Shown one piece after another: positions 8,551-16,276 of a stretch of DNA of 64,000 nucleotides (position 1 is its first letter; every line of letters begins with the position of its first letter). The translations under genes and the position numbers were made by a program. This stretch comes from JADGOV01 sp963814355 (GTDB lineage Bacteria > Actinomycetota > Actinomycetes > JADGOV01), in NCBI GenBank assembly GCA_963814355.1, contig CAWFCZ010000031.1:62001-126000 (forward strand), written 5' to 3'. The notes below the pieces were generated by a model. It was not told the origin of the DNA and did not search any database. It saw only the letters and a program-made list of their open reading frames with translations.

Positions 8551-9818
8551 ACCGCGCCTACCGGTTGCTCAACGTCGAGGGGCGCTGGGCCGGCGCCCAG
8601 CTGGACGGGCTGGTGGTCGACCAGAGCGGGTCGCTCGTGCTGGCCCCGACGCCCGCCCCGACGCCCGACCCGGCGCCCGGCCCGCGGGCCGGTAGCTTCC
8701 GCGCCCCCCCGGCGTCCTTTCCGCAGGTGACCGCCTGGGGCCTGGTCCGCGCCGAGCTGGCCGATCCCGACGCGGGGCATCTGCAGCTGCTGACCTGCGC
8801 CACCGACGCCGAGGCGGAGCCGCCGCCGCTGCCGGCCGCCGGTCAGGCCACCGGGCTGTCCGGGCCAGAGGCCGAAGCCGACACGGCGGCCGGGCAGTGG
8901 CGGGCGGCGCCGCTGGACGCCGCCGCCTTGCTCGCGCTGTGCGTGCCGGCGCGCCGGCTGTGGGTCGGCGGGTGGCTGTACGCCGAGGATGCCCGCTCAC
9001 CGGCGCTGCGCCAGATCCGGGTCGAGGCGGCGCAGGACGGCTGGCTGGAGCTGCTCCCGGCGATCTACCGCCGGGATCCGGCAGGACGCCGGCTGCTGTC
9101 CCAGCTGCTGGCCCTGCTCGGCTCTGAGCTGGACGTGGTCCGGGCCCGGCTGGCCGACCTGCCGCGGCTGTTCGACCCGCTCGCGGCGCCTGATGACTGC
9201 GAAGAGCCGACCGCGCTGGACCGGCTCGCCGGCTGGGTCGGCATCGAGCTGGCCGAAGCCCGAGGCGGCGACCCCGGCGCGCGGTACCGGCGCCGGCAGT
9301 TGGTGGCCACCGCGATCCCGTCCGGGGCGTTGCGCGGCACCCGGGACGGGTTGCGCTCGGCGGTGGCGGACGCGACCGGAGTCCGAGTGCAGGTCGAAGA
9401 GCCGGGCTCGTGGTGCTCGCTGTGGCCGCTCGGCGGCTCAGCGCTGGGGGTGTCCACCATGCTGCCGGTCGCGAACCCCGGAGGGGCGGTACTGGGCAGT
9501 ACGGCCACCCTGGGTGCCGTGCGACTCGTCGACGGCGCGGCCTACGGCGCCCCGGCGCTGGCCGGACTGGCCGGGCGGGTGACGGTCACCACGACCGCCG
9601 CCGAGCTGGGCGGGCGCCGCGAGGCCGTGACCCAGGTGCTGGATCTCGAGCGCCCGGCGTACGCCCGGATCCACCTGTGCGCCGTCGAACCGCGGATGCG
9701 GGTCGGCGCCCAGTGCCGGGTCGGCATCGACACCGTCGTGGCCGGGCCCCCGCAGCCGCCGCCGTCCACCGTCGAGCGGCGCATTGACGACAGCAGCACC
9801 GAGGAGAGCAGCAGATGA
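8547..9818 (+). CDS. gpI-like tail/baseplate protein
   Basis: I chose the GTG at 8547, which forms a GTGA overlap with the previous stop; another GTG at 8517 would add 10 residues. The product is 423 residues. The central part (residues about 160-285) has the tail-protein-I signature: 'LLPAIYRRD', 'LLSQLLALLGSELDVVRARL', 'LPRLFDPLAAP', 'LDRLAGWVG', then 'GALRGTRDGLRSAVADATG'. The N-terminal 150 residues contain a Pro/Ala-rich spacer and the C-terminus is strand-rich. gpI proteins sit at the wedge periphery and attach fibres. Its place between two pairs of 'WG' proteins suggests that it contacts them. Confidence 0.85.
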   Translation: MNRAYRLLNVEGRWAGAQLDGLVVDQSGSLVLAPTPAPTPDPAPGPRAGSFRAPPASFPQVTAWGLVRAELADPDAGHLQLLTCATDAEAEPPPLPAAGQATGLSGPEAEADTAAGQWRAAPLDAAALLALCVPARRLWVGGWLYAEDARSPALRQIRVEAAQDGWLELLPAIYRRDPAGRRLLSQLLALLGSELDVVRARLADLPRLFDPLAAPDDCEEPTALDRLAGWVGIELAEARGGDPGARYRRRQLVATAIPSGALRGTRDGLRSAVADATGVRVQVEEPGSWCSLWPLGGSALGVSTMLPVANPGGAVLGSTATLGAVRLVDGAAYGAPALAGLAGRVTVTTTAAELGGRREAVTQVLDLERPAYARIHLCAVEPRMRVGAQCRVGIDTVVAGPPQPPPSTVERRIDDSSTEESSR

Positions 9819-10723
9819 CCGACTCCCCGCCCCTGCCCGGGCTGCCCAGCCCGGTCCGCAACCGCTACTTCTATGGCAAGCTGCTCGACGCGGCGCACCT
9901 GCAGCTCGAGCAGGACTACTTCAACGACAAGCGCCGGCTGCTCAACCGGCTGCTCGCCGGGGCCGGCGTCATCGAAGGCCTGGAGGTCACCCCCGCCGGC
10001 GACGGCCGGGTCACCGTCTCCCCCGGTGTCGCTCTGGACCCGACCGGCCGGGAGATCATCGTTCCGGTCGTCTCCGACCCGGTCGATCCCCGGCAACCCA
10101 CCGACAACACCGGCGCGCCGGCCGGGGCCCGGCTGGACGGTGCCGACACCGTGACCATCGGTGTGGCCTACGCCGAGCGGGCCACCGAACCGGCCCCGGT
10201 GTACGCCGACAGCGACGACGGCGAACCGGCCAGCGCCCCCAGCCTGGTGACCGAGGGCTACCGGGTGGTCGTGGCGCAGCACGATTCCCCGCCGGGGGTA
10301 CGGCTCGCTCGGGTGCGGCTTCCCGACAGCGGCGGGGCGGTTACCGCCGACGGGATCGAGCAGGTCGCGCGTCGGCTCCGCCCGGGTCCCCAGCTCGACT
10401 ACTCCGCCGGGGACGCCCAGACCTCGGATCCGGCGACCGTCTTGAGTCAGCCGGTGACCGCCCTGGTCCGGGACGGCTCGGGGGTGGCGGTACCCGGCGT
10501 CGGGGTCACGTTCGCGGTACGCGGGGGTGGCGGCGCGCTCAGCGCCGACGGGGCCGCTTTCGCTCCCTCGGTGGAGGTGACCAGCGGAGCCGACGGCGCC
10601 GCAACCGCCTCCTGGCGGCTCGGGGACCGACCGGGTGTCGGCTCGGTGTCGGCCACCATTGCGGGGGCGCCGCCGGTGACCTTCATCGCCTTCGGCCTGC
10701 CCGCGCCGGGCGGGTCGGCATGA
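9815..10723 (+). CDS. CIS 'WG' family protein C with Ig-like C-terminus
   Basis: A 302-residue protein starting at the ATG of an ATGA overlap. Residues 10-85 carry the family module (RNRYFYGKLLDAAHL; LEQDYFNDKRRLLNRLL; GAGVIEGLEV; VTVSPGVALDPTGREIIV). In this copy the Trp of 'WG' is replaced (AGAGV). Residues about 205-298 look like a bacterial Ig-like (Big_1-type) domain: 'LVRDGSGVAVPGVGVTFAV', 'GADGAATASWRLG', 'GVGSVSATIAG'. Ig-like ends on CIS baseplate proteins are usually adhesive or fibre-like. Function is inferred from position only. Confidence 0.75.
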   Translation: MTDSPPLPGLPSPVRNRYFYGKLLDAAHLQLEQDYFNDKRRLLNRLLAGAGVIEGLEVTPAGDGRVTVSPGVALDPTGREIIVPVVSDPVDPRQPTDNTGAPAGARLDGADTVTIGVAYAERATEPAPVYADSDDGEPASAPSLVTEGYRVVVAQHDSPPGVRLARVRLPDSGGAVTADGIEQVARRLRPGPQLDYSAGDAQTSDPATVLSQPVTALVRDGSGVAVPGVGVTFAVRGGGGALSADGAAFAPSVEVTSGADGAATASWRLGDRPGVGSVSATIAGAPPVTFIAFGLPAPGGSA

Positions 10724-11745
10724 CGTCGGCGATGACCCCCGGCCCGGCCCCGGATGCCAGCGCCGGGGAAGCCGCCCGCTTCTTTCCCGGCCAGCTGGTG
10801 GGACCGGAGGATCTCAGCCAGGACCAGGTCTACTTCCGGGAGCGGCTGCGCCGGCACAACCGCCTGCTGCACGGCTGGGGGGTGGCCTGCGGCGCAGGGG
10901 TGAGCCCAGGCCCCGAGCCGGGCACCGTGGTCGTCGGCGCCGGGCTCGTCCTCGGCCCCTGGGGTGATGAGATCTGGATCGGCGCCGACGTCGTCGTCGA
11001 CCTTCGCGCGGCCGACGCCGACGGCACCCTGACGGTGTCCGGCGCCCTGGCGGCCCGCAGCCCTCAGCCGGCCGCTGCGCCGCGGCAACCGGGCCAGGTG
11101 CTGCACCTGGCAGTGCGCTATACCCGGTACCCGACCAACCAGGTACGGGTGCCAGGCACGGTGTGCGGCTGTGACGACGGCGGCTCGGAGTACACCAGGC
11201 TCGCCGACGGGTACGTCCTTGCCGCGCTCGACGCCCTGCCGGACGGCTACGACCCGATGGTCCCACCGGATGTGGCCCAGGTGTTCGGGGAGACCGCGGG
11301 CGCGCTGCCGTGCCCGCCGGCGCCCCGCGACCCGTGGGTGATCCTGGCCGACGTCACGATGGCGACCGCGCAGGAGGTGGGCAGCATCGACCTGTACACC
11401 CGCCGGCGTCACGCCGCCGCGTGGGGCGCGTACTACTACCTGAACCCGCCGCGGCTGCTCGGCCTGACGGCACCGGAGAGCGTACCGAACAGCACCCCGT
11501 TCCAGGTCACCGCGACCCTCGACGGGCCCTCGCCGGACGATCAGGCGCTGGGCCTGTCGACCAACCCGCCGATCATCTTCATCCCGTCACCGCCGCCGAC
11601 GATCGTTCGGGGGCAGACCAGCGTCATCTTCGAGCTCGCCGCCCAGTCGACGGCCTCGACTCCGGTACCGACGACGCTCGCGGTCTCCTACCGCGGCAGC
11701 ACCCAGACCGCGACCGTGACGGTCCAACCCGGGCCGGTCGGATGA
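10720..11745 (+). CDS. CIS 'WG' family protein D with Ig-like C-terminus
   Basis: I chose the ATG at 10720, which overlaps the previous stop (ATGA); the frame is open further upstream but that part is antisense-like noise inside gene C. The product is 341 residues. Residues 18-95 show the family module in its clearest form: 'FFPGQLVGPEDL', 'VYFRERLRRHNRLLHGWGV', 'VVVGAGLVLGPWGDEIWI'. A Cys-rich turn (VCGCDDG) lies near residue 148. The last 90 residues form an Ig-like strand region (TPFQVTATLDGP; TSVIFELAAQS; TATVTVQPG). It is the last structural-looking gene before the regulator. Confidence 0.75.
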   Translation: MTSAMTPGPAPDASAGEAARFFPGQLVGPEDLSQDQVYFRERLRRHNRLLHGWGVACGAGVSPGPEPGTVVVGAGLVLGPWGDEIWIGADVVVDLRAADADGTLTVSGALAARSPQPAAAPRQPGQVLHLAVRYTRYPTNQVRVPGTVCGCDDGGSEYTRLADGYVLAALDALPDGYDPMVPPDVAQVFGETAGALPCPPAPRDPWVILADVTMATAQEVGSIDLYTRRRHAAAWGAYYYLNPPRLLGLTAPESVPNSTPFQVTATLDGPSPDDQALGLSTNPPIIFIPSPPPTIVRGQTSVIFELAAQSTASTPVPTTLAVSYRGSTQTATVTVQPGPVG

Positions 11746-12626
11746 CCGGCGGCGCGGCCGCGGCACCGACGATGAACGGCCTATTGCCGAGCGGCGGATC
11801 GTCGGCCACAGTGGTCGGCGTGCGGCTGGGGAACCGCGTCGAACCCGCGGGGGGGACGACCGGTGACGGCGCGCCGCCCGAGCCGGCGCCCGCAGCGGCG
11901 GTGACGATACGGCTGCTGGAGTCCTTCGGGGTCAGCGCCGGTGGCCGGGGCCTCGAGCTCCCGCCCGCCGGGCAGCGCCTGCTCGCGTTCCTCGCCCTGC
12001 GCGGCGGGGTGTGCCCGCGGATTTCGGCGGCCACCGCGCTGTGGCCGGGGGCGCCGGAGGAGCTGGCCAATGCCGCGCTGCGCTCGGCGCTGTGGCGGCT
12101 GCGGCGAGGTGCGGCCGGCGTCGTGGACTCCACGACCACCGAACTCGCGCTGGCCCGCGACGCGGCGGTCGACGTGGCGACCATGCGCGATCTGGCCCGC
12201 CGCCTGGTCCGCCCGGAGGCTGGCATCGACGCGGCGGAACTCGACGCCTCCCGGCTGGCCGGGACGCTGCTGCCCGGCTGGTACGACGACTGGGTGCTGC
12301 TGGAGCGCGAGCAGCTCCACCAACTCCAGCTGCACGGCCTTGAGGCGCTCGCCGAGCGGTTCCTGGGCGCCGGGAGACACGGCCCGGCCGCCGACGCGGC
12401 GCTCGCCGCGGTCCGCCTCGACCCGCTGCGGGAGAGCCCGTACCGCCTTCTGGTCCGGGTCCATCTCGACGAGGGCAACGCGAGTGAGGCGCTGCGCCAG
12501 TACGACGGCTACCGCCGGTTGCTGTGGGAGGAACTTGCGGTCGCTCCCTCGCCCCGCTTCGCCGAACTTGTCCGCTCGCTGGTGGCCTCCCGTTCGCGGC
12601 GACCGGACGCGGGGACGCGGTGGTGA
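11742..12626 (+). CDS. BTAD/SARP-type transcriptional regulator in the CIS operon
   Basis: The ATG at 11742 overlaps the previous stop (ATGA); 294 residues. After a low-complexity leader of about 55 residues, 'VTIRLLESFGVSAGGRGLELPPAG' and 'RLLAFLALRGG' start an OmpR/SARP-like winged-helix domain (LWPGAPEELANAALRSALWR). It is followed by a bacterial transcriptional activation domain of TPR-like helices (LLPGWYDDWVLLEREQLHQL; EALAERFLGAGRHGPAADA; LDPLRESPYRLLVRVHLDEG; ASEALRQYDGYRRLLWEEL). SARPs usually activate nearby biosynthetic operons. An in-operon copy suggests feedback on CIS expression. It could instead have lost DNA binding and serve as a scaffold, but the fold elements look intact. 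Confidence 0.88.
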   Translation: MTGGAAAAPTMNGLLPSGGSSATVVGVRLGNRVEPAGGTTGDGAPPEPAPAAAVTIRLLESFGVSAGGRGLELPPAGQRLLAFLALRGGVCPRISAATALWPGAPEELANAALRSALWRLRRGAAGVVDSTTTELALARDAAVDVATMRDLARRLVRPEAGIDAAELDASRLAGTLLPGWYDDWVLLEREQLHQLQLHGLEALAERFLGAGRHGPAADAALAAVRLDPLRESPYRLLVRVHLDEGNASEALRQYDGYRRLLWEELAVAPSPRFAELVRSLVASRSRRPDAGTRW

Positions 12627-12892
12627 CGCCGGTCGCGGACACTGGGGCGATGACCATGCGCTCACCGCGAGGCGAGCGGGTCTCCCTGCTGGTGCTGCGG
12701 TGCAGCGTCGAGGAGTGCGCTCCGGAGACGTTGCGGATCCGCACCGCGTTCTACCCGGAGCTGGCCGCCGGGATCGGCGAGGTGCGGTGTTTCGCCGCCG
12801 TCGACTCGGCCACCGCCGCGGTGGCCGAGGCGCTCGAGGCCTTCCTGGCCCGGGCGTCGGCCGCCACCCCGCACCGGCCGGAGGGGGCCTAG
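12623..12892 (+). CDS. Small hypothetical protein of the CIS operon
   Basis: An 89-residue reading frame between the regulator and the AAA+ gene. The GTG at 12623 makes a GTGA overlap with the regulator stop, matching the coupling pattern of this operon. An ATG at 12650 with GGGG just upstream is an alternative giving 80 residues. The core 'VSLLVLRCSVEECAPETLRIR' is followed by an alpha/beta-looking stretch with many Ala. I do not recognise a family. It is real by context: same strand, tight spacing and typical codon use. Confidence 0.55.
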   Translation: MTPVADTGAMTMRSPRGERVSLLVLRCSVEECAPETLRIRTAFYPELAAGIGEVRCFAAVDSATAAVAEALEAFLARASAATPHRPEGA

Positions 12893-12895
12893 CCG

Positions 12896-14899
12896 GTGGA
12901 CCCGGCGCGGAGCAGCTCACCGGGGGCGCTGTGGTGTGCGCTGGAGCGTCTCGATGCCCGGCTGCGTCACCTCGCCGAAACGGCGGAGGACAGCGCGGCC
13001 CGCCCTGGACCGCCGGCCGAGACCCTGACCGCCGGGCTGAGCGGGTACCCGCCGTTCGCCGCCCTGGGCGGGGAGTACCGCCTGACCGGCGCCGACCTCG
13101 ACGTCTTGGTGATCGCCCTGGCCCCGACGGTGGACCTGCGCTACCCCGCCGCGTACCGGACGGTTTGCGAACTCGGCCCGCCCCGGCAGCCGACCGTTGA
13201 CCTCGTGCTGGAGGTGCTGGGCGGCCGAGGATCCGGTGCGCTGGAGCAGCGGATGCGCTTCGCCACCACCGGCCCGCTGGTGGGCGGCGGCGCGATTCAC
13301 TTGGAGCCCGACCCGGCCGAACCGTCCTGGCTGGCCGACTGCGTCGAGGTCGACCCGCAGGTCGTCCGGGTGGTGCACGGCGACGACGACCTCGACCCCC
13401 GGCTGACCGCCTGGTGCTCCCTCGCCGAATCCGGCGGTGACCTGGCCGCGTTGCCGCCCGGCGCCCGGGAGTACCTGGCTCGGGTGACCGGTCACGCCGA
13501 CGCTGGGGCCCCGATGCTCCTGTACCTGCGCGGCTCGGCCGCGGTCGACGGGGGCGGACGGGCGCTCGCCCGGGCGCTGGCGGGCGCGCTGCGCCAGCGG
13601 CTGCTGCTCCTGGACGTGCCTCGGCTGCTCGACACCGGAGCCGACCCGGCCGCCGCGGTGGCCCGAGCGCTGCGCGAGGCCCGGCTCTTCGGCCGGGTGA
13701 GCGTTCTGGAGGAGATCGACGCGCTCGCCGCCGGGCCGGCCTGGCCGCGGGTGCTCGCCACCCTGGCCGAGCATCCAGGCGCGACAGTGCTCACCGGCAT
13801 CGAGGCGCTGCCACCCGGGCGCGGCGCCGGACCGGGGATGCTCACGGTGCCCCTGCCGGTACCGGACGCGGGGGTGCGTCACCGGGTGTGGACCGAGCGG
13901 CTGGCCGCCGCCGGGATAGCGGCCGACCCCGACGACGTCGCCGCGCTGGCCGCCGGATTCCGGTTCACCTCCACCCAGATCGGCGCCGCGGTCCGGACGG
14001 CGGCCGTGATCGGGGGCGGGGGGCCGGGGGGAGTGGACCGACCGGTGCTGCTCGCCGCCGCGCGGGCCCAGTCCCGGCCGGAGCTGACCCGGCTCGCGGT
14101 CCGCGTCACCCCGCGTGCGAGGCGGGCTGACCTGGTACTGCCCGAGGATGCGCTGGCCGCGCTCCGCGAGCTGGGCGACCGGGTGGCGCTGCGCCACCGG
14201 GTGCTCGACGAGTGGGGGCTCGGCGCTTCGACGACCCGCGGCAACGGGGTCAGCGCGCTGTTCCTCGGACCGTCCGGAACCGGCAAGACGATGGCCGCCG
14301 AAGTGGTGGCCGGGGAACTCGGTCTCGAGGTGTACCGGGTCGATCTTGCCGGGGTGGTCAGCAAGTACCTGGGCGAAACCGAGAAGAACCTGGGGGCGAT
14401 CTTCGCCGCCGCCGAGCACGCCAACGCGGTGCTGCTCTTCGACGAGGCGGACGCACTGTTCGGCAAGCGCTCGGAAGTCAAGGACTCCCACGACCGGTAC
14501 GCCAACGTCGAGATCGCCTACCTGCTGCAGCGCCTGGAGGCCTACGACGGCCTGGCCGTGCTCACCAGCAACCTGCCGCGCAACATCGACGAGGCGTTCG
14601 CCCGCCGGCTGACCTTCACCGTGCACTTCCCGTTCCCGGACGAGGCGACCCGGCGGCTGCTGTGGGCCGGCGCGATCCCGGCTCGGGTGCCGCTGGGTGC
14701 CGACGTCGACCCCGCCAATCTGGCCCGCCGCTTCAAGATCAGTGGCGGCACGATTCACAACGCGGTGCTCGCCGGGGCTTACCGGGCCGCCGCGGCAGAG
14801 CGTGCGATGGAGCTAGCGGACTTGGTGCACGGCGTCCGCCGGGAGTACCAGAAGCTCGGCAAGGCTCTCGACAACGGCGAGCTGAGGAGCGGTCCATGA
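12896..14899 (+). CDS. CIS-associated AAA+ ATPase
   Basis: A 667-residue protein with a GTG start 3 bases after the previous stop. The N-terminal part (residues 45-90: 'YPPFAALGGEYRLTGADLDVL', 'PTVDLRYPAAYR') is the helical domain typical of ATPases in CIS loci. The AAA+ module has Walker A 'GPSGTGKTM' near residue 458, Walker B 'LLFDEADALFGKR' near 514, sensor-1 'TSNLPRN' near 558 and arginines in 'FARRLTF'. Afp15-like ATPases are conserved in CIS clusters and are thought to help assembly or loading. A degenerate second AAA-like region precedes it (residues 190-330), as in two-ring relatives. Confidence 0.92.
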   Translation: MDPARSSSPGALWCALERLDARLRHLAETAEDSAARPGPPAETLTAGLSGYPPFAALGGEYRLTGADLDVLVIALAPTVDLRYPAAYRTVCELGPPRQPTVDLVLEVLGGRGSGALEQRMRFATTGPLVGGGAIHLEPDPAEPSWLADCVEVDPQVVRVVHGDDDLDPRLTAWCSLAESGGDLAALPPGAREYLARVTGHADAGAPMLLYLRGSAAVDGGGRALARALAGALRQRLLLLDVPRLLDTGADPAAAVARALREARLFGRVSVLEEIDALAAGPAWPRVLATLAEHPGATVLTGIEALPPGRGAGPGMLTVPLPVPDAGVRHRVWTERLAAAGIAADPDDVAALAAGFRFTSTQIGAAVRTAAVIGGGGPGGVDRPVLLAAARAQSRPELTRLAVRVTPRARRADLVLPEDALAALRELGDRVALRHRVLDEWGLGASTTRGNGVSALFLGPSGTGKTMAAEVVAGELGLEVYRVDLAGVVSKYLGETEKNLGAIFAAAEHANAVLLFDEADALFGKRSEVKDSHDRYANVEIAYLLQRLEAYDGLAVLTSNLPRNIDEAFARRLTFTVHFPFPDEATRRLLWAGAIPARVPLGADVDPANLARRFKISGGTIHNAVLAGAYRAAAAERAMELADLVHGVRREYQKLGKALDNGELRSGP

Positions 14900-16269
14900 G
14901 CGTTCTCCCGCCGGAGCCGGAGCGGCGCCCCCCGGTCGGCGAAACCCGCCCGCGGGTCCAGACAGGCGCCCGTCCCGGCGCTTTCGCCACGTCGCGAGCG
15001 CCGTTCGTACCGCCGCCGCTGCCAAAACCGGCGCCGGCTCGGCCGCAGACCCGTGCGCAGACCCTGGCGAGGCTGCTCCGGCGGACCCGCCGGGCTCCGG
15101 CCAAGGAGATGATCGACCTGGATGATGAAAGGAAGGACTCACCGGCCACCTGGGTTGCCTTCCACCAGGAGCTGGCCGACAAGCAGCAGATCCAGCTGGG
15201 CGCAGCTGCCCTCGATCCGCAACCTACGGCCGCCAGCGAACGGTCCGGAAGGGACGAACGCACCGGCGAGGACCTGCCGATCGGGGCCGGTCTGGCAGCG
15301 GCCATCGATGCGACCGGGAACATCACGTACTCCACGGTCGCCGACCCAAAACGGGACACCAGGATCGCCGGGCCGCTCCCGGTCGCCCTGGCCCGCACCG
15401 AGGTGCGGCCCGGTGCGCAGCGCACCGATCGGGCCGGCCTGCTCGACTGGGCGAACCCACCGACCGAGGAGGAACTCGCCACGCCGGCAGAGAGCCGCCT
15501 GCGCGGTGCGGTGCCGGATACCTCCCATATGTCGACCGCCTTCGGGGGCAGCACTGGCCGGGGGATCTTCGTGCTGACCCAGGGCCACCTGCACGTGACC
15601 GACACCAGCCGCTACGCCGCGATGTTCCGCGAGACGGAAGGCCCCGGCAGCGGAGTGATCGAGGCCTATCACTCCAGCATCACCGGCGGCCGGCCGGTGG
15701 ACGCGGCCGGCGAGATCGAGATCCGCGACGGTCGGGTGGTCGCCATCTCCAACCTCAGCGGTCACTACCGGCCCGGCCCGGAGCATCTGCTCAACACGCT
15801 GTCCTGGCTGGCCGGTCGCGGCATCGACGTCTCCGGCATCACAGTGGGCGTGCTCGACCGGAACTACGATGCCGCCCGCTTCGTCAAGGCGGGCGGGGAC
15901 GTGGCCGCGCTGGAGGCCCGCGCGTTGTCGGCGCGGGGAGTCGTCCTCGGCCAGGACCCGGTAACCGGACGGAAGACGGCGAGCATCTCGCATCCCACCA
16001 AGGGGTTGTTGAGCAACCTCTCCGTCGCCGCCCAGCAGCGCATCCTCGCCGAGCCCCCCGGTCAGCTCAGCGAATCGGCGCTCGGCAAGGTCGCTGAATT
16101 GCACTCCGACGCACCAGCCCTGCCCTCCGCCGCAGCGCCGGCCGGCGAGACCCGATCCCCGTCGAGTGCGGAGTTCGCGGAACGGCGGGCGACCCTGGCG
16201 AACCTGCTCACCGGGCGGCGCCGCGGCACGGTCGCGCAACTTCGCGATCGCTTCTCCGGCGGCGCGTGA
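14896..16269 (+). CDS. Probable CIS cargo/effector with IQM-like core
   Basis: The ATG at 14896 overlaps the ATPase stop (ATGA); 457 residues. The first 75 residues are disordered and rich in Pro/Arg/Ala, ending in a basic stretch (RLLRRTRRAP), which fits a packaging or loading signal. Residues about 215-310 form the conserved part: 'GIFVLTQGHLHV', 'YHSS' near residue 258, 'DAAGEIEIRDGRVVAISN', and 'SGHYRP' near 288. This H-S-S...A-A-G...S-G-H-Y-x-P order is known to me from plant calmodulin-binding IQM proteins and from assorted bacterial toxin-like proteins. No sheath, tube or baseplate signature is present. The cargo role is inferred from position between the ATPase and the terminator-like gene. 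Confidence 0.6.
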   Translation: MSVLPPEPERRPPVGETRPRVQTGARPGAFATSRAPFVPPPLPKPAPARPQTRAQTLARLLRRTRRAPAKEMIDLDDERKDSPATWVAFHQELADKQQIQLGAAALDPQPTAASERSGRDERTGEDLPIGAGLAAAIDATGNITYSTVADPKRDTRIAGPLPVALARTEVRPGAQRTDRAGLLDWANPPTEEELATPAESRLRGAVPDTSHMSTAFGGSTGRGIFVLTQGHLHVTDTSRYAAMFRETEGPGSGVIEAYHSSITGGRPVDAAGEIEIRDGRVVAISNLSGHYRPGPEHLLNTLSWLAGRGIDVSGITVGVLDRNYDAARFVKAGGDVAALEARALSARGVVLGQDPVTGRKTASISHPTKGLLSNLSVAAQQRILAEPPGQLSESALGKVAELHSDAPALPSAAAPAGETRSPSSAEFAERRATLANLLTGRRRGTVAQLRDRFSGGA

Positions 16270-16276
16270 CGCGCCC

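Noticed and set aside
14896..16269. Tape-measure protein
   Set aside because: The length (457), lack of long coiled coil and the defined central motif speak against it.
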